Below are positions 45,300-57,311 of a DNA stretch of 64,000 nt, piece by piece. The notes below the pieces were generated by a model. It saw only the letters and a program-made list of their open reading frames with translations, ran no database searches and had not been told where the DNA came from. Numbering within the stretch: the stretch's first letter is position 1; each line of letters starts with the position of its first letter. Source of the stretch: Larus michahellis (taxonomy: Eukaryota; Chordata; Aves; Charadriiformes; Laridae); contig NC_133913.1 in the NCBI RefSeq assembly GCF_964199755.1, forward strand, positions 8,038,201 through 8,102,200, written 5' to 3'. The translations under genes were made by a program, and so were the position numbers.

Positions 45300-46963
45300 C
45301 TCCAACTAGACTCTGCACTGCTGATCACAACCCCCTGAGCTCTGCTATTCAGCCAGTTCTCAATACACCTCGCTGTCCACTCACTTAACCCACACTTCCT
45401 CAGCTTACCTACAAGGATGTTATGGGAGACAGTGTCAATAGCCTTGATGAAGTCCAGGTAGACAACGTCCACTGCTCTCCCCTCATCCACCCAGCCAGTC
45501 ATGCCATCGTAGAAGGCTATCACATTGGTCAAGCATGATTTCCCCTTGGTGAATCTATGTTGACCACTCTCGATAACCTCTTCCTCTACATGGTTAGAGA
45601 TGACATCCAGGATGAGCTCTTCCATCACCTTTCCAAGGATGGAGGCGAGGCTGACTGGCCTGGAGTTTCCCGGGTCCTCCTTCTTGCCCTTTTTGAAGAC
45701 TGGCGTGACATTGGCTTTCCTCCAGTCCTCAGGCACCTCGCCTGTTCTCCATGACCTTTCTAAGATGATGGACAGTGGCTTTGCAATAGCATCTGCCAGC
45801 TCCCTCAGGACCCATGGTTCCATCCTCTCAGGGCACATGGATTCGTGTGCGTCAAGTTTACCTAAATGATCTCTAACCTGATCCTCCTCAATCACGGGAG
45901 AGTCTTCCTATCTCTAGGCTCTTTCTCTTATCTCCAGGGTCTGGGATTCCCTAGGGATGGCCTTAGCAGTAAACACTGAAGCAAAGAAGGCATTCAGTAA
46001 CTCCGTCTTCTCTGCATCCTCCCTCACCAGAGCACCATCCTCATTCATCAGCGGGCCCACATTTTCCCTAATCTTCCTTTTACTGATGATGTACTTGAAG
46101 AAGCCCTTCTTATAGTCCTTGACAATCCTTGCCAGATTTAATTCCAGGTGGGCCTTAGCCTTCCTTGTGGCATCCCTGCATACTCTGACAACATTCCCAT
46201 ACCCCTTCCAAGTGGCCGGTCCCTTTTTCCACATTCTGTAAACTTTGTTCTTCCATTTGAGATTTTCCAGAAGCTCCCTACTCATCCATGCAGGCCTCCT
46301 ACCTCATTTGCCTGATTTCTTACTCATAGGGATGCACCAATCCTGAGCTTGGAGGAAGTGGTGCTAGAATATTAACCAGCTCTCTTGCACCCCCTTTATT
46401 CTAGAGCCTTAGCCCATGGGATTCCTGCAAGTAGGACGTTGAAGAAGCCAAAGTCAGCTCTCCTGAAGTCCGGGGTTGTAATTCTACTTTTTGCTCTGCT
46501 TCTTCCACACGGGATCCTGAACTCTGCCATCTCATGGTCACTGCAGTCAAGGCTACCCCCAGACTTCATATCCCCAACTAGTCCTTCTCTGTTTGTTAGC
46601 ACGAGGTCCAGTGGCACACCTCTCCTCCTTGGTCCCTCTGCCACCTGTCTCAAAAAGTTATCATCAATGGTCTGTAGAAACCTCCTGGACTGTGTGTGCC
46701 TGGCTGTGTTGCCTTTCCAGCAAATAGCAGGGTGGTTGTAGTCGCCCATGAGAACCAGGGCCTGTGATCATGAGGCTACTTCCTCTTCCTAATCTGTGGG
46801 TCTGTAGTAAACACCCACAACAGTGTCTCCCATATTATCCTGACCCTTAATTCTTACCCATAGCCTCTCAACAAGTTCTTCATCCACCCCTAGGCAGAGC
46901 TTTCTCACCTAAAGAGCAACTCCACCCCGCTGGCCTGTCTTTCCTAAAAAGTACATAGCCATC
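45300..46963 (-). mobile_element. CR1 LINE ORF2, left part (split by a solo LTR)
   Basis: Minus-strand CR1 ORF2 in long open stretches: the reverse transcriptase N-terminal part (KPLSIILERSWRTGEVPEDW; KGKSCLTNVIAFYDG; DFIKAIDTVSHNIL, where the usual Phe is Ile), preceded by 45914-46285 and 46396-46749, which cover the linker and the end of the endonuclease (MGDYNHPAICWKGN). The catalytic 3' half is missing. The upstream ORF sequence is interrupted at 46963 by an LTR. Confidence 0.92.
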
Positions 46964-47342
46964 TGTCCTGGTTCTGGTGGGCATAGGGTTCATTTCCCCA
47001 AGGATCTGTCAGGGACACAGGTGCACACATCCCATGTGAGCCATGCCCAGTCTGCAGCCTTGAGCTGCCGGGGGAGGGAGCAGGAAGTTGCCACTTGGGA
47101 GCGGGCTGGGGCGTCCCGGGTCTGGTCGGTGAGTGGTGGTACTGTAATTGTGTTTGTAGATTCCTCTGTACATTCCTCTCTCAGTGTTATTGTTGTTGTT
47201 TTCCTGTTCTTTTTGCTGTTCTGTTAAACTTTGTCTCACGCCACGAGTTTTGCCTTTTTCTTCTGATTCTCCCCCATGGCTGTGGGGCACTGAGAGGGCA
47301 GCCGCATGGTGCTTTGTTGCCAGCTAAGGCTAAACCATGACA
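46964..47342 (+). mobile_element. Solo LTR inserted in a CR1
   Basis: A 379-base element from TGTCCTGG to CCATGACA, flanked by the 5-bp duplication CCATC (46959-46963 and 47343-47347). The CR1 reading frame on the minus strand runs straight across once the LTR and one CCATC are ignored (AVMDG before, GYVLFRKDR after). It looks like an abundant avian ERVL-type LTR. No internal retroviral genes remain. Confidence 0.9.
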
Positions 47343-48105
47343 CCATCCATGACAGCATTCCAGTCGTGTGAGCTATCCCACTGTGTCTCTGTAATTGCAG
47401 TGAGATCATGGCCCTGCAACTGTACACAGGTCCCTCGTTCTTCCTGCTTATTCCCCATGCTGCATGCAGTGGTGTACGGGCATTTCAGAGAGGGAGTAGA
47501 GCACATAGGTTTCCCTGAAGGGGTGCAAGGAGATCCACCAGAGCCATTCACACCCTTGAGGTGGTTGGCCTTCTGAATCTCATTTTGGGAGTCAGCTAAG
47601 AACCATTTGTTGCTGCTCTGGTTGGCCTGGCTTATTTCCCAGTTGGATGTGATGGCATGAGCATTGCTATCTTGGGACCCCACTCCCTGAGTCCTTCAAT
47701 TTAAAACCCACCTCACCAAGTTGGCCATCCTGCTGCCAAAGATTCCCCTGCCTATTCTAGACAGGTGGATTCCATCCCTCTCTAACAGGCCATATTCATC
47801 AAAGAATGTCCCATTGTCATAAAAGCCAAAACCCTCACAATGGTAACAGCCACGTAGCCAGGAGCTGGTATGTATTATCTGTCCATTTCTGGATGATCCC
47901 TTTCCTCTAATGGGTAAAATGGAGGGAAAGTAACTTGGGCACCAATTTTTTTCACTTGCACCCCCAGGGCTTGTAGTCTTCCTTAATTCTGCCCAGGTTC
48001 CAGCTTACAGTGTCATTCATGACCACATGAAAGAGTAACAGTGGGTAGTAGTTTGTGCTCTTGACAAGTTGTAGAAGCCTCTCAGCAACATCTGAAACCT
48101 TACCT
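47343..48105 (-). mobile_element. CR1 LINE, 5' part
   Basis: The rest of the CR1 split by the LTR. Minus strand: the endonuclease start (GHDLTAITETQWDSSHDWNA, 47347-47430) and further upstream CR1 ORF1/linker sequence up to about 48105, where an opposite-strand CR1 begins. Some stops upstream of the endonuclease. Confidence 0.85.
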
Positions 48106-48106
48106 C

Positions 48107-48600
48107 CCAGAAGGACATGGACCTGTTGGAGCGGGTTCAGAGGAGGCCACAAATGATCAGAGGGCTGGAGGACCTCTTCTATGAAGAAAGGTTGAGAGAG
48201 TTGTGGTTGTTCGGCCTGGAGAAGAGAAGACTCCAGGGAGGCCTTATAGCCCCTTCCAGTATTTAAAGGGGACCTACGGGAAAGATGGGGAGAGACTCTT
48301 TATCAGGGATTGTAGTGAGAAGATGGGGGATAACAGTTTTAAATTGAAAGAGGGTAGGTTTAGACTACATAATGGGAAGAAATTTTTGACTCTGAGGGTG
48401 ATGAGCCCCTGGCCCAGGTTGCCCAGAGAAGCTGTGGATGCCCTGTGCCAGGAGGTGTTCAAGGCCTGGTTGGACAGGGCTTTGAGCAACCTGGTCTAGT
48501 GGAAGGTGTCCCTGCCCATGGCGGGGGTCTTGGAACTAGATAGTCTTTAAGTAACCTTCTGACCCAAACCGTTCTATGATTCTATGATTCTGTGATTCCA
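48107..48600 (+). mobile_element. CR1 LINE 3' end
   Basis: The + strand C-terminal ORF2 block ([10 protein letters not shown]-like, then GDLRERWGETLYQGL), DRALSNLV near 48475 and the tail TTCTATGATTCTATGATTCT ending near 48598. It lies back to back with the minus-strand CR1. Confidence 0.92.
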
Positions 48601-50429
48601 GTCAGCCTCTACAGAACTGTATGTGTAATCTAGGAAAGTGATTTGTCTTGTTTGCAGGAATCTGTAATTAGATGTAAGCTACTCTACAACCAATATGTGC
48701 AATCAATCAACACCTCCTGAGAATGGTGCAACTAGTGCAGATGTCCAAAATGGGCTGAGTTGCCGCTTGGAGGTTCTACATGACTTGTGAACTGCTACAC
48801 GCAAAGAGGTTTCTGCTTCCCCAGATGATAATAACAGATGTTGTCACTGACATAATCTGCTCCTGTGATTTGCAGTGAAGAAACCAAAGTTTCTGAAGAA
48901 TCGGGCAACTGTTTTCACTGAACTGTTTCACTGCACAACACTAGGGTTATTACCTTGTCTGGCATTGTCTTTTATGATGTTCTGTGGAACTGGTTTAACA
49001 GGGAGAAGAAGAACAATGAAAATACAGATGGTGAAGATTGTAAAGACATTTTACAAAGGACCGGATGGAGGAGTAAATAGTTCTTGGATATTTGAAAGAG
49101 CTATGGTTACCTGAAAAGTAACAGTTTTACAGAGTGATTGACATTGACAAAAGATCAATCTGGGAAGCAAGTTCCACCTTATTTTTCACTCAGTCAAGGT
49201 AATAAAGTGAGTCATCATTATGAGTAAAGTTTGTTGCAAGAAGGCTTCTCCTCTCTTCTTTTCCGATAATACATTTTTTTTGCACTTTTATTCTTTATCG
49301 TCTTTCACTCAAACCCACATATTTTTCTATCTTTTGAATAATTAATGAGGAGCTATATTGCAACAATGATGACAATAAAACATTACATATATTTATTTAG
49401 CTGATATCAAGAGGTTCAGGTTGGTGTTAGTAAAACTAGTCAGAATTTAGCTAGCTAATGCCTGTGAACTAGTACTGAGTACCAAAGTCCCACATGTATT
49501 GAGTTCTGAAGAATGGGAAGCAGTCTGATAATTCAAATTTTTATAGGTTCCCATACAGCAAAGAATTAAACCATGCTTTTAGAGAGACTTAATGTTCATC
49601 ATCATGCATGAATACATTGACAGTGATCACAGTCTAGAAAGAAACGTAATTAGAGAATTTAACGTGCTAATCCAGGGTGGTGTTTACATTTACAAGATGC
49701 CATGCTGTCCCAGGGTAGACATCTTCCCTCCTCCTTATTCTTGGTCAGTTACATAAAAGCCTTCATCATTTGGTGCTGGAGAATATGCCTGGAGAAGAGA
49801 GACCGAGCTCAGCCTTAGATAGTGCATTAGAACAGTGGGAGTATGAAGCATCTTAGACTTAAACCCTGACTTTCATCTTGTTACAAAGGTAACTAACTTA
49901 CTATTCATGTGAAATTTTTTGAAAACAGACTCCTAGGAAAGTAGATTTATTTTCTTGCAACACATGTAGTTTCAAATACATCACAGAGTTTAGAAAACTC
50001 GACAACAATAGGATATCTTCTTCTCCCTTAAACTTTGTAATGGTTTTCTTAGATTGGAAAGAAATTGGAACAGGTTAGTAGAAACTGACTTCAGTGACAT
50101 GTTTTTCTTTTGAAATCTTATTTTAGTCCTCTCAGCTTTCTTTTTGAAGATAGGATTTGACTGTGCAGTGGTATTATGAACTACAGCAGCTGTATAATTT
50201 TCCATATTTTGAAATCAGGAATAAACAAAAAGCTAGTATTGATGGAAAAGAAAACAAAAGTATTGAGTAGTTTATTAATAACGTGCCTTTATGTTAGAGA
50301 GTCATTTCACTTTCAGTTCACTGCTGATTCATGTTTCATATACATTTAAATTTAAAATATAGCATTGAATCTTCCCTTTCCTCTCCCCCACAGTTATTCA
50401 CAGCACAAGACACATAAGTAAATATTGCA
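48601..50429. other. Intergenic, nothing recognised
   Basis: AT-rich flank upstream of an olfactory receptor pseudogene. No supported feature. Confidence 0.5.
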
Positions 50430-51383
50430 ATGGAAAACCAAATGGTGGTCAAGAATTTCATCCTTGTGGGTTTCACAGCTGGCAGGAAGTTGCAGATCTT
50501 TATCTTTGTGCTTCTCCTCATCATCTACATATAAATTATAATTGGAAACTTAGTGATTGTCACCATCAGCATAGTGGACTGTGGGCTCCATGTGCCCATG
50601 TATTACTTTATTTAGAACTTCTCACTCTTGGAAATTGGTTTCACTTCCTCTATCATTCCTAAGGTCTTGTTTAACCTAGCATCAGGAGAAAGGACAATTT
50701 CTGTGACTGGTTGCTTTGTTCAATTTTTTTTATATTTCATCTTTGGCATGACAGAGTTTCTTCTCTTGACAGCAATGTCAATTGACAGGTATGTAGCCAT
50801 CTGCTATCCCTTGACATACTCCACCATAATGAGCAATGGGCTTTGTAGCTTATTAGTACTTGGTTCATGGGGGATGAGCTTTGTACTTCTTATTGGCCCA
50901 TCAGTTGTTGTCTTCCAGTTACCCTTTTGTAACCAAAACATTAACCATTTCTTCTGTGACAGTGCACCTTTGGTAAAACTTTCCTGCATAGAAACACCTG
51001 TTCTAGATCTTGTTAACTTCTCAATAGCTGTTTTTTCTCTCCTGGGCACTCTCATTATCACAGTCCTGTCTTATGCCAATATAATTTCCACTATATTGCA
51101 CATTTCATCTGCTTCAGGGAGGCAGAAAGCCTTTTCCACTTGTGCATCTCACCTTATTGTTGTCTTCATGTCTTATGGGAGTTGCATTTTCATATATGTT
51201 AAACCTATACACATGGGTGGGCTTGACATCAGCAAAGGGGTAGCTATTCTCAACACAGTGGTATCTCCTCTGCTCAACCCATTCATCTTCAGTCTGAGGA
51301 ACAGGCAGGTTCAAGAAGCCTTGCAAAAATATTTGTGCAGTTCTTACAGAACAATTCTGAGTCTGATGGCAAGTGACAAGTAG
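50430..51383 (+). pseudogene. Olfactory receptor pseudogene (two stops)
   Basis: An almost full-length class II receptor reading (317 codons) starting MENQMVVKNFILVGFTAG. Two in-frame stops break it: TAA at 50532-50534 in TM1 and TAG at 50613-50615 where the PMYYF block should continue into LRN. The rest is open and well conserved: MSIDRYVAICYPLTYSTIM, LSYANIISTIL, KAFSTCASHLIVV, NPFIFSLRNRQVQEAL. With no frameshift and a clean C-terminal two thirds, the loss is recent or the stops are polymorphic. A downstream ATG at 50628 could not give a working receptor, since TM1 and part of TM2 would be absent. Confidence 0.93.
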
Positions 51384-53643
51384 AGAAACTTTATGGTGAA
51401 GCACCTTAAAGGCTGAAGACATATAAATATTCCTAGTATGCATTTGTGCAGTGAATGTCAGAAACTTTGTTACTGTCTCTGATCTCTTGTCCATCACTCA
51501 CTTTTTTGCCTACATGACAAAAACTTCAATATGGTGGAAGATGAGTCTCCAATACATTTTAGCAATATAGCAGCTGGTTCTGAAAAGAAAACCAGGCATT
51601 TGATATACACCATACTGGAAATACAGGAGCGATTTAGGAGGGCAATAATAAGAGGAGAAAGACCATATTGGTGTATGAACATGGACTGCAACAAACTGAA
51701 CTTGCCACAGGAAGGTACACTTAATGAGGTTACAGAAGAAAGAAGTTTTTCTTTGATCTAGAAAGTGGTCAATGCTGTAGATTTGCAAACTTTATTTTAC
51801 AAGCCCTGATTGTTCTGTTTCTGTGCTAATGGAATTTTTCTTTCAGTTTTAAAGAAACAGAACTAATATTACTCTGTCAGGGACCTTGATGGGTGGTGGG
51901 ATACTTTAAGGCATATATATTTGCTTACTACCTGAATCCTTGCCTTGTAGTGGTTGTGTTGTGTTATAGTTTTGCCTTCTGTGGGAAGTATGGACTTTGA
52001 ATACTAATTAATGAAGAGCTTCTAGAAATCTGTCAGTGCATTTTAAGATCCATCTTTTGGAAGAGTACTGAGAGTCTGGGGGTTGCGATGGTATTTGTAC
52101 TTTTGGGAGCCTTGGGTGGAGATGTGTTCTACTCAATCTAGTGGGAATACCCTTGAACTTTAAACCTACAAGAAAATTAAAAACTCCAGGCTTGTTTTTG
52201 AACGCCTCGCAATTCCAAAGCTGTTAGGAAGATTTTCAGGGTGGCCACTTTTAAAATCCGAAGCCAGAGTTCAGAAGACGAAAACCTCATACTTTTCAAG
52301 TTCCTGGTTGTTCTTTACTGTTGTCACCTGCATCTGAGGCGAACCAATTTGGACTTGTCTAAGAAGACTCTGGGCGTGAAGGTCATGTTGACTTTACCAG
52401 CTCTTTCCAGATGAATTTTCTTTCCTGTTCCGCTTGACCTCTGTGGTGGACCTGTTAATTGCCAATATTGTTTATAGCACCTTCTTTTCTGAGTCTGAAT
52501 TGAAAAGACTTTTATTTAAGAATAAAATTTTATTTTATAACAAAAATGGTTTTATTTATTTATTTATTTTTACTCAGGAAAATAATCCTTTGGCCTTTGC
52601 CCAAAAGACAGCTCCCTTTTCTGTTTTTCAAAATGGCTGTGTAAAAATACAGTTGTTATTTTAGGCCTGTCATAATCATGTAAGTCCAAAAGCAAAATAA
52701 AAGTGGATCATTTCAACATATCATCTGTTCCTTCCCTGATGCTAATTATGAAAACTACAAAAGTTTTAATTACTGTGGGATCATCACCATTAGAGCTATG
52801 AGGCTTAGGAAGAGTTAGGAAACTCTGTTAATTGAATGGTCTAGAACTAGTAAAGCCTGAGAAGTTTCTCCAGTTATTCTTCAAAACTGTTTTTCTTGCA
52901 TGGAAGAGAAGCATTTAGTGTGTCTAGTGACAGAACAAAAGAAAACCAAAAGGCCCAAAAACTCACTTGAAGCTGTTTTGGCGACAGATGCAGGCCACGA
53001 TTTAGCAAACACTTGAAAACATGAGCTCAGTGATCAGCTAGTGTCTCCATGAACACACATTTAGGTCATAACCTGAAGATCAGTTGAAGAGCATGTTACT
53101 CTATAGCGAGCAGTTCACATCTCCACATCAGTACAGTTAAGAAAACCACAAAACCAAACGTTTCCTTTTTCTTTTTAACTCTTTCTCATTAAAGCTTGGA
53201 TGTGGTCAGAAATATTTATTTGTTTATTTTTCCTAGAGAGAAACTGGAAATATTAGGAGATTTACGAAGCGTGTTTCTGTTCTAGAGTTCACATAATACC
53301 TGCAATGGGGCTTCATTTAAATGATCCTACTCTGAATAGAGCATTTTCAGAGCTTTGTAAAACACAGCAGGGTGTGTACTCCTGAACCTGCAGGACCAGG
53401 TGAAATCAATGATGATCTTTGGGGGATCTTATCTGACAGTATTAGTGAAGTGAACTTGGTTAAAGTAGACATTATAGTGTAGTTTTAAAAGTTTGCCAGT
53501 CTTCCCGTTGTTACTGCTCTGGCAGGGACCCAGTCTTACTGAAGGAGGCACACAAGTTTCATGGTTGTTGCAGAATGTGCAAGTAGGGTGGCCAGGCAGG
53601 GTGGTGTTACAATAGTAGATAGAGGAGGAGGTAAATCAGGCTG
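51384..53643. other. Intergenic, nothing recognised
   Basis: AT-rich spacer between the receptor pseudogene and the retrovirus. No supported gene. Confidence 0.5.
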
Positions 53644-53649
53644 TTGCAT

Positions 53650-54007
53650 TGTAGGAATGTGTCTGAGAGAAAATGGTCATGTGAGCCAGCCTCCCTACTA
53701 TGAGAGATTAGACTAAGGGCAAAACAGGTGGTAGAAGATGGAATTAGTACATGGGAAAAATGGGAACTGAGAAGGTAGAAAACATGTTGTGCTAATGACT
53801 AAGCAATTTACTATGCGAATTCTTGTAACCAATCTGATGTGTGAATGAACTGCATGGACAGCGCGTGGACAGTGTAACTAGCTAATCAGAAATAAGCAAG
53901 TGGCATGTACGGCTACAATGCAGGGTATAAAAGATGATGATCTGTGCTTAATAAAGGGCTTCTGTTGATTCACATTGGATCGTCTGGAGTCCAGTTATTT
54001 CTCCTCA
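53650..54007 (+). repeat. 5' LTR
   Basis: 358 bases, TGTAGGAATG to CTCCTCA. TATA box TATAAAA at 53926-53932 and AATAAA at 53950-53955. The 3' LTR at 60400 has the same length and differs at about 12 positions by eye (about 96.6% identity). The reading frame of the Env tail passes through its first 70 bases. Confidence 0.95.
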
Positions 54008-54009
54008 GA

Positions 54010-54027
54010 TGGTGACCCCGACGTGAT
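54010..54027 (+). promoter_or_regulatory. Primer binding site (tRNA-Trp type)
   Basis: TGGTGACCCCGACGTGAT, two bases after the 5' LTR. It is the primer site known from avian alpharetroviruses, complementary to the 3' end of tRNA-Trp. Its perfect state contrasts with the decayed interior. Confidence 0.9.
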
Positions 54028-54208
54028 ACCGATCGGCACTTGGCTTGAGCATCGGAATGCGAGGGGCGGAAGACCCAGAAGGAGATCCACCGGCTGGAGG
54101 ACGGCTCAGCTGGACTGAGATCGGGTGGATTGGGCGGCAATCCGGAATAGAGGAAACAGACGACGTGGCCACGGACACCCAGAGAGAGGTGAGCAGCCGG
54201 GGCAGGAG

Positions 54209-54745
54209 ATGGGGCAACAAGTAACAAAAGAAGAAGGGGCTATATTAAGACTTCTCCTGCATATCCCCTCTAAGAGAGGGGTGAAATACGACGAGCGTAT
54301 GCTCCGAAGGTTGTTAACCTGGTGCAGAGAGAATGGATTTGCACCAGAGCCCCAGACAGCTTTTAAACCAGAAATATGGGAGGCTGTTGGGAAAAAACTG
54401 TGGGAAGTGATAAGTAAAGGAGACAAAGAGGCATCACTGTTAGCGATGACATGGTGGTTGGTGTTATCGACCTTACAAGATATGAATGCAGAGCGAGCCA
54501 TGGCAGCCGGGGCTTTTGCAGCATTACAACCCATGGGAGGGGGATCGAACAGGCCAGGTCCGAAGGTCTGGGATGATCCCCTGCTGATCCCCTCTGCTCC
54601 ACCTGAGGCCGAGGGAGGAGGCAGAATGTCAGCAGAGAAGGACAGAGCCGGAGCTGTTTGCTCCTGCCATGGCCCGCCTCGCCCCCTTCCCTCCCCAGTC
54701 GTCTCCCTGAGATGGAAGTGCTGGTTTTGTATGTCTGCTGTGTAA
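54209..54745 (+). pseudogene. gag fragment (matrix region)
   Basis: Open frame of 178 codons starting MGQQ, the Met-Gly of a myristoylated matrix protein. The first 110 or so residues look like a retroviral matrix domain and are followed by a PSAP late-domain motif (IPSAPPEAEG). After that the frame runs into unrelated sequence and stops. Capsid and nucleocapsid are absent. I chose the 54209 ATG because of the Met-Gly start; the frame is open further upstream to 54125. Confidence 0.75.
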
Positions 54746-55838
54746 GTGTGTGTGGGCGCCAGCTTATACCTGCTGATCAGCATGTGTGCTACTGTTTGCT
54801 TTTTGTTGTGTGCAGTGTCGTTAGGTGACTACACTTGAGCAGGTATTCTGCCCGGTGTGGTACTGTTCTCGTATGCATCTAGGGCTGACACTCCGTCAAG
54901 TGAAGAAGTTTGTATATACACAATGTTTAGACGTAAGGCGAGCGCGCCCCAGGCAGATACACCAGGATGGGCTGTAGAACCGATGGAAGTCCTGAAATAC
55001 TGGGGGAGTTTTCACGAGCCGACACATTTACACTCTCAGAAACGGCTCGCCCGTGCGGGGCGTATCGCTGGTTGTTTGTTGTTTGTCTATAAGATCATGG
55101 TTGATTGGGAAAAGGAGTTGAGCCAAAATCTATAGGATGCTCTGTATGAAAATGAGAAACTTAAGGAAAAATGAGAAACTGAGCTCTTGTTGCAAAGGCA
55201 GACTTTTATGTCAGTCGTAAGTGATGGAAAAAAAAAAAAAGAAAAAGAGAAAAGAAAAAAAAAGAGAAATGAAAAAGAGAAAAAAAGAGAAAAAAAAGAG
55301 AAAAAAAAGGAAAAAAAAAAAAGAAACCAAACAGGAACAATTAGATGGGAAATGTGCCACGTTAGCACAAAAGTATGCCATACGCATTACGAGAAAGCAT
55401 CAGAAAAAGAGAAATAGGACACCTGATTCAAAGCAGTACCATAGAGATATGTTTTTGTTTTTTTCCTATATGTGTATATGTTATTGCATGCCTTAGTAGA
55501 TTGCTCTGTGTTATACCCTGCGAGACTAAAATGAACCCCAGCAGAAGCAGTCTCTTGAGCAAGAGGGTGGAATATGGGAAAGCAACGGAAGATCGGCAAG
55601 GAGGATTGTAAATACACTCAAGGGACTCGCACCTGGGTGCTGGAAAACACATATATCACACCAATCGTTATTCAGTCTCGGGTGCTGGCAAGAAAAACAT
55701 TTGGATGACATAAGCCGGTAATGGACTCACAGACACCTTATCTAGCTGCTTGAGAATCTTGGCCTGTTGTGGAAGAAGATCAAAGCACAGTACCAGCAAG
55801 AACAGGGAGTCCGCATGCGCTCTTGCTAACAAGGACTC
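54746..55838. other. ERV interior, unassigned
   Basis: No recognisable retroviral domain. It contains a short open frame at 54923-55135 of unknown nature and the A-rich tract listed separately. Confidence 0.4.
55227..55326 (+). repeat. A-rich (GAAAAA) low-complexity tract
   Basis: About 100 bases of A and G only, in GAAAA and GAAAAA words. Its translation as Lys/Glu repeats is an artefact. Confidence 0.95.
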
Positions 55839-55879
55839 TTGCTGCCAAGGATTCGTGATAACAAGGACTCTCTTGCTGC

Positions 55880-56126
55880 CAAGGATAAGTTTAACAATGC
55901 TACTAGTACAGCTATTTCTGAGTTATTGCTAGATGTAGATAGTATTCAATATGCGATGTTGCAAAACAGAGCTGCTACTGATTTTTTGCTTTCAGCTCAC
56001 AGACATGGTTGTCAAGATTTTGAAGGACTGTATTGTATGAATCTAAGTGACCACTCCAAATCCATCCGTGCCCAGTTGCAGGAACTGCGCCGACCGAACC
56101 AGCAACTGGTGGAGACCACTGGGTGA
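55880..56126 (+). pseudogene. Env transmembrane-subunit fragment, copy 1
   Basis: Encodes the ectodomain heptad region of an alpha/gamma-type transmembrane subunit, recognisable by the LQNRAA block followed by a Cys-rich loop with HGC and a YCMNLSDHS block. It ends at a stop at 56124. A second, better copy of the last part is at 60071. It lies 5' of integrase sequence, so it is out of retroviral order. Confidence 0.75.
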
Positions 56127-56737
56127 AATCTCTTTGCTGGATGGACTCGGGGGTGGGGTTGGTTGAAGCAAGTTATACTCATTGCCTGTGTGGAAGGAAT
56201 TTGTCTGTTATGTTTAGTATGCTGTTTGCCATGTTTAATAAGCATTATACGATCAGCTGTAAATGCCGCTTTGCATCATACCCTCATACGAGTTGTAGAA
56301 TATGTTGCTCTAAAAACTACGTGTGTATCCATGAGAACCTGACCTTCACAGAAGAAGATAACAAGAAGGATTACAACAATGTAGTCACGTATCAGACAGC
56401 CGCTGTCAGCAGAGCTGGATCATGAGTTTGGTGAGACTTGCTGCATACGCTGGCCACGCGTGCAGCGACTCTAGCCTGTACTTTTCTACTTAATCCAGTG
56501 CAGGAGAGTCTGGTGGGACTTGCTGCGTGCACTGGCCATGCATGCAGTGACTCTAGCCTGTACTTCTCCAGTCAATGCAGTGCAGGATATAAGGGGGCTG
56601 TCTCGGGTCAGAGAGGGGGAGAGAGACATGAGCGCACTTTGAAGATACAGGGTATGCCCTGAAGCACTGTGTCTGCCTCCGCCCCCCCCCATAAGTTCTA
56701 TGTTCATTAACCCCAACAGCTCCGAAGGCATTACAGC

Positions 56738-57300
56738 ATGTTGCAGATAAGATATAGTCTACTACTGCTGCAAGACGCATTGAACACCTTCCTACAAGAA
56801 TTTCAACTTTATGCCCTGACAGGACAATGGGATGATGCACTCGCAAAGAGCCTGACTGCATTAGAGTGGGTATTTTTTGCCGATTGTCAGCAGCTGGCTC
56901 CTCTGCCATCATTTGCGAGGGTTAACCTGAGAGGGCTTACACCTGATGAACTTTGGCAATCCGATGTTACGTGCATTATGGAATTTGGACATGTTTCAGT
57001 CGATTTGTTTTCTCACTTTGTTGTGGCTACTGCTCATACAGGAGAGAAGGCTTGTGATGTTATTCAACATTGGTTGCAATGCATTGCAGTCATGGGAGTA
57101 CCGAAAACTACAAAAACTGATAATGAACCAGCTTATGTGTCTGCTAAAATACAGGTCTTTTTTTTTACAGATATGGGGTATTAAACATGTCACCAGTATT
57201 CCTCATTCCCCGATTGGGCAAGCAATTGTGGAGCGTATGCATCATACTTTAAAAACCATGCTTGCTAAACAAAAAAGGGGGAATCCTGTAGGTATGATAC
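56738..57300 (+). pseudogene. pol integrase fragment, copy 1
   Basis: Integrase catalytic core of a betaretrovirus-like pol. The three acidic positions are visible: Asp in WQSDVT, Asp in TDNEPAYVS, and Glu in QAIVERM. A frameshift at about 57165, in a run of T, separates the third from the first two. It continues with a stop at 57309. Residues after the core are similar in arrangement to the second copy at 58606. Confidence 0.8.
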
Positions 57301-57311
57301 CTCAAGAGTGA

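Noticed and set aside
55187-55417. Lys/Glu-rich open frames.
   Set aside because: Translation of a purine-only low-complexity tract.
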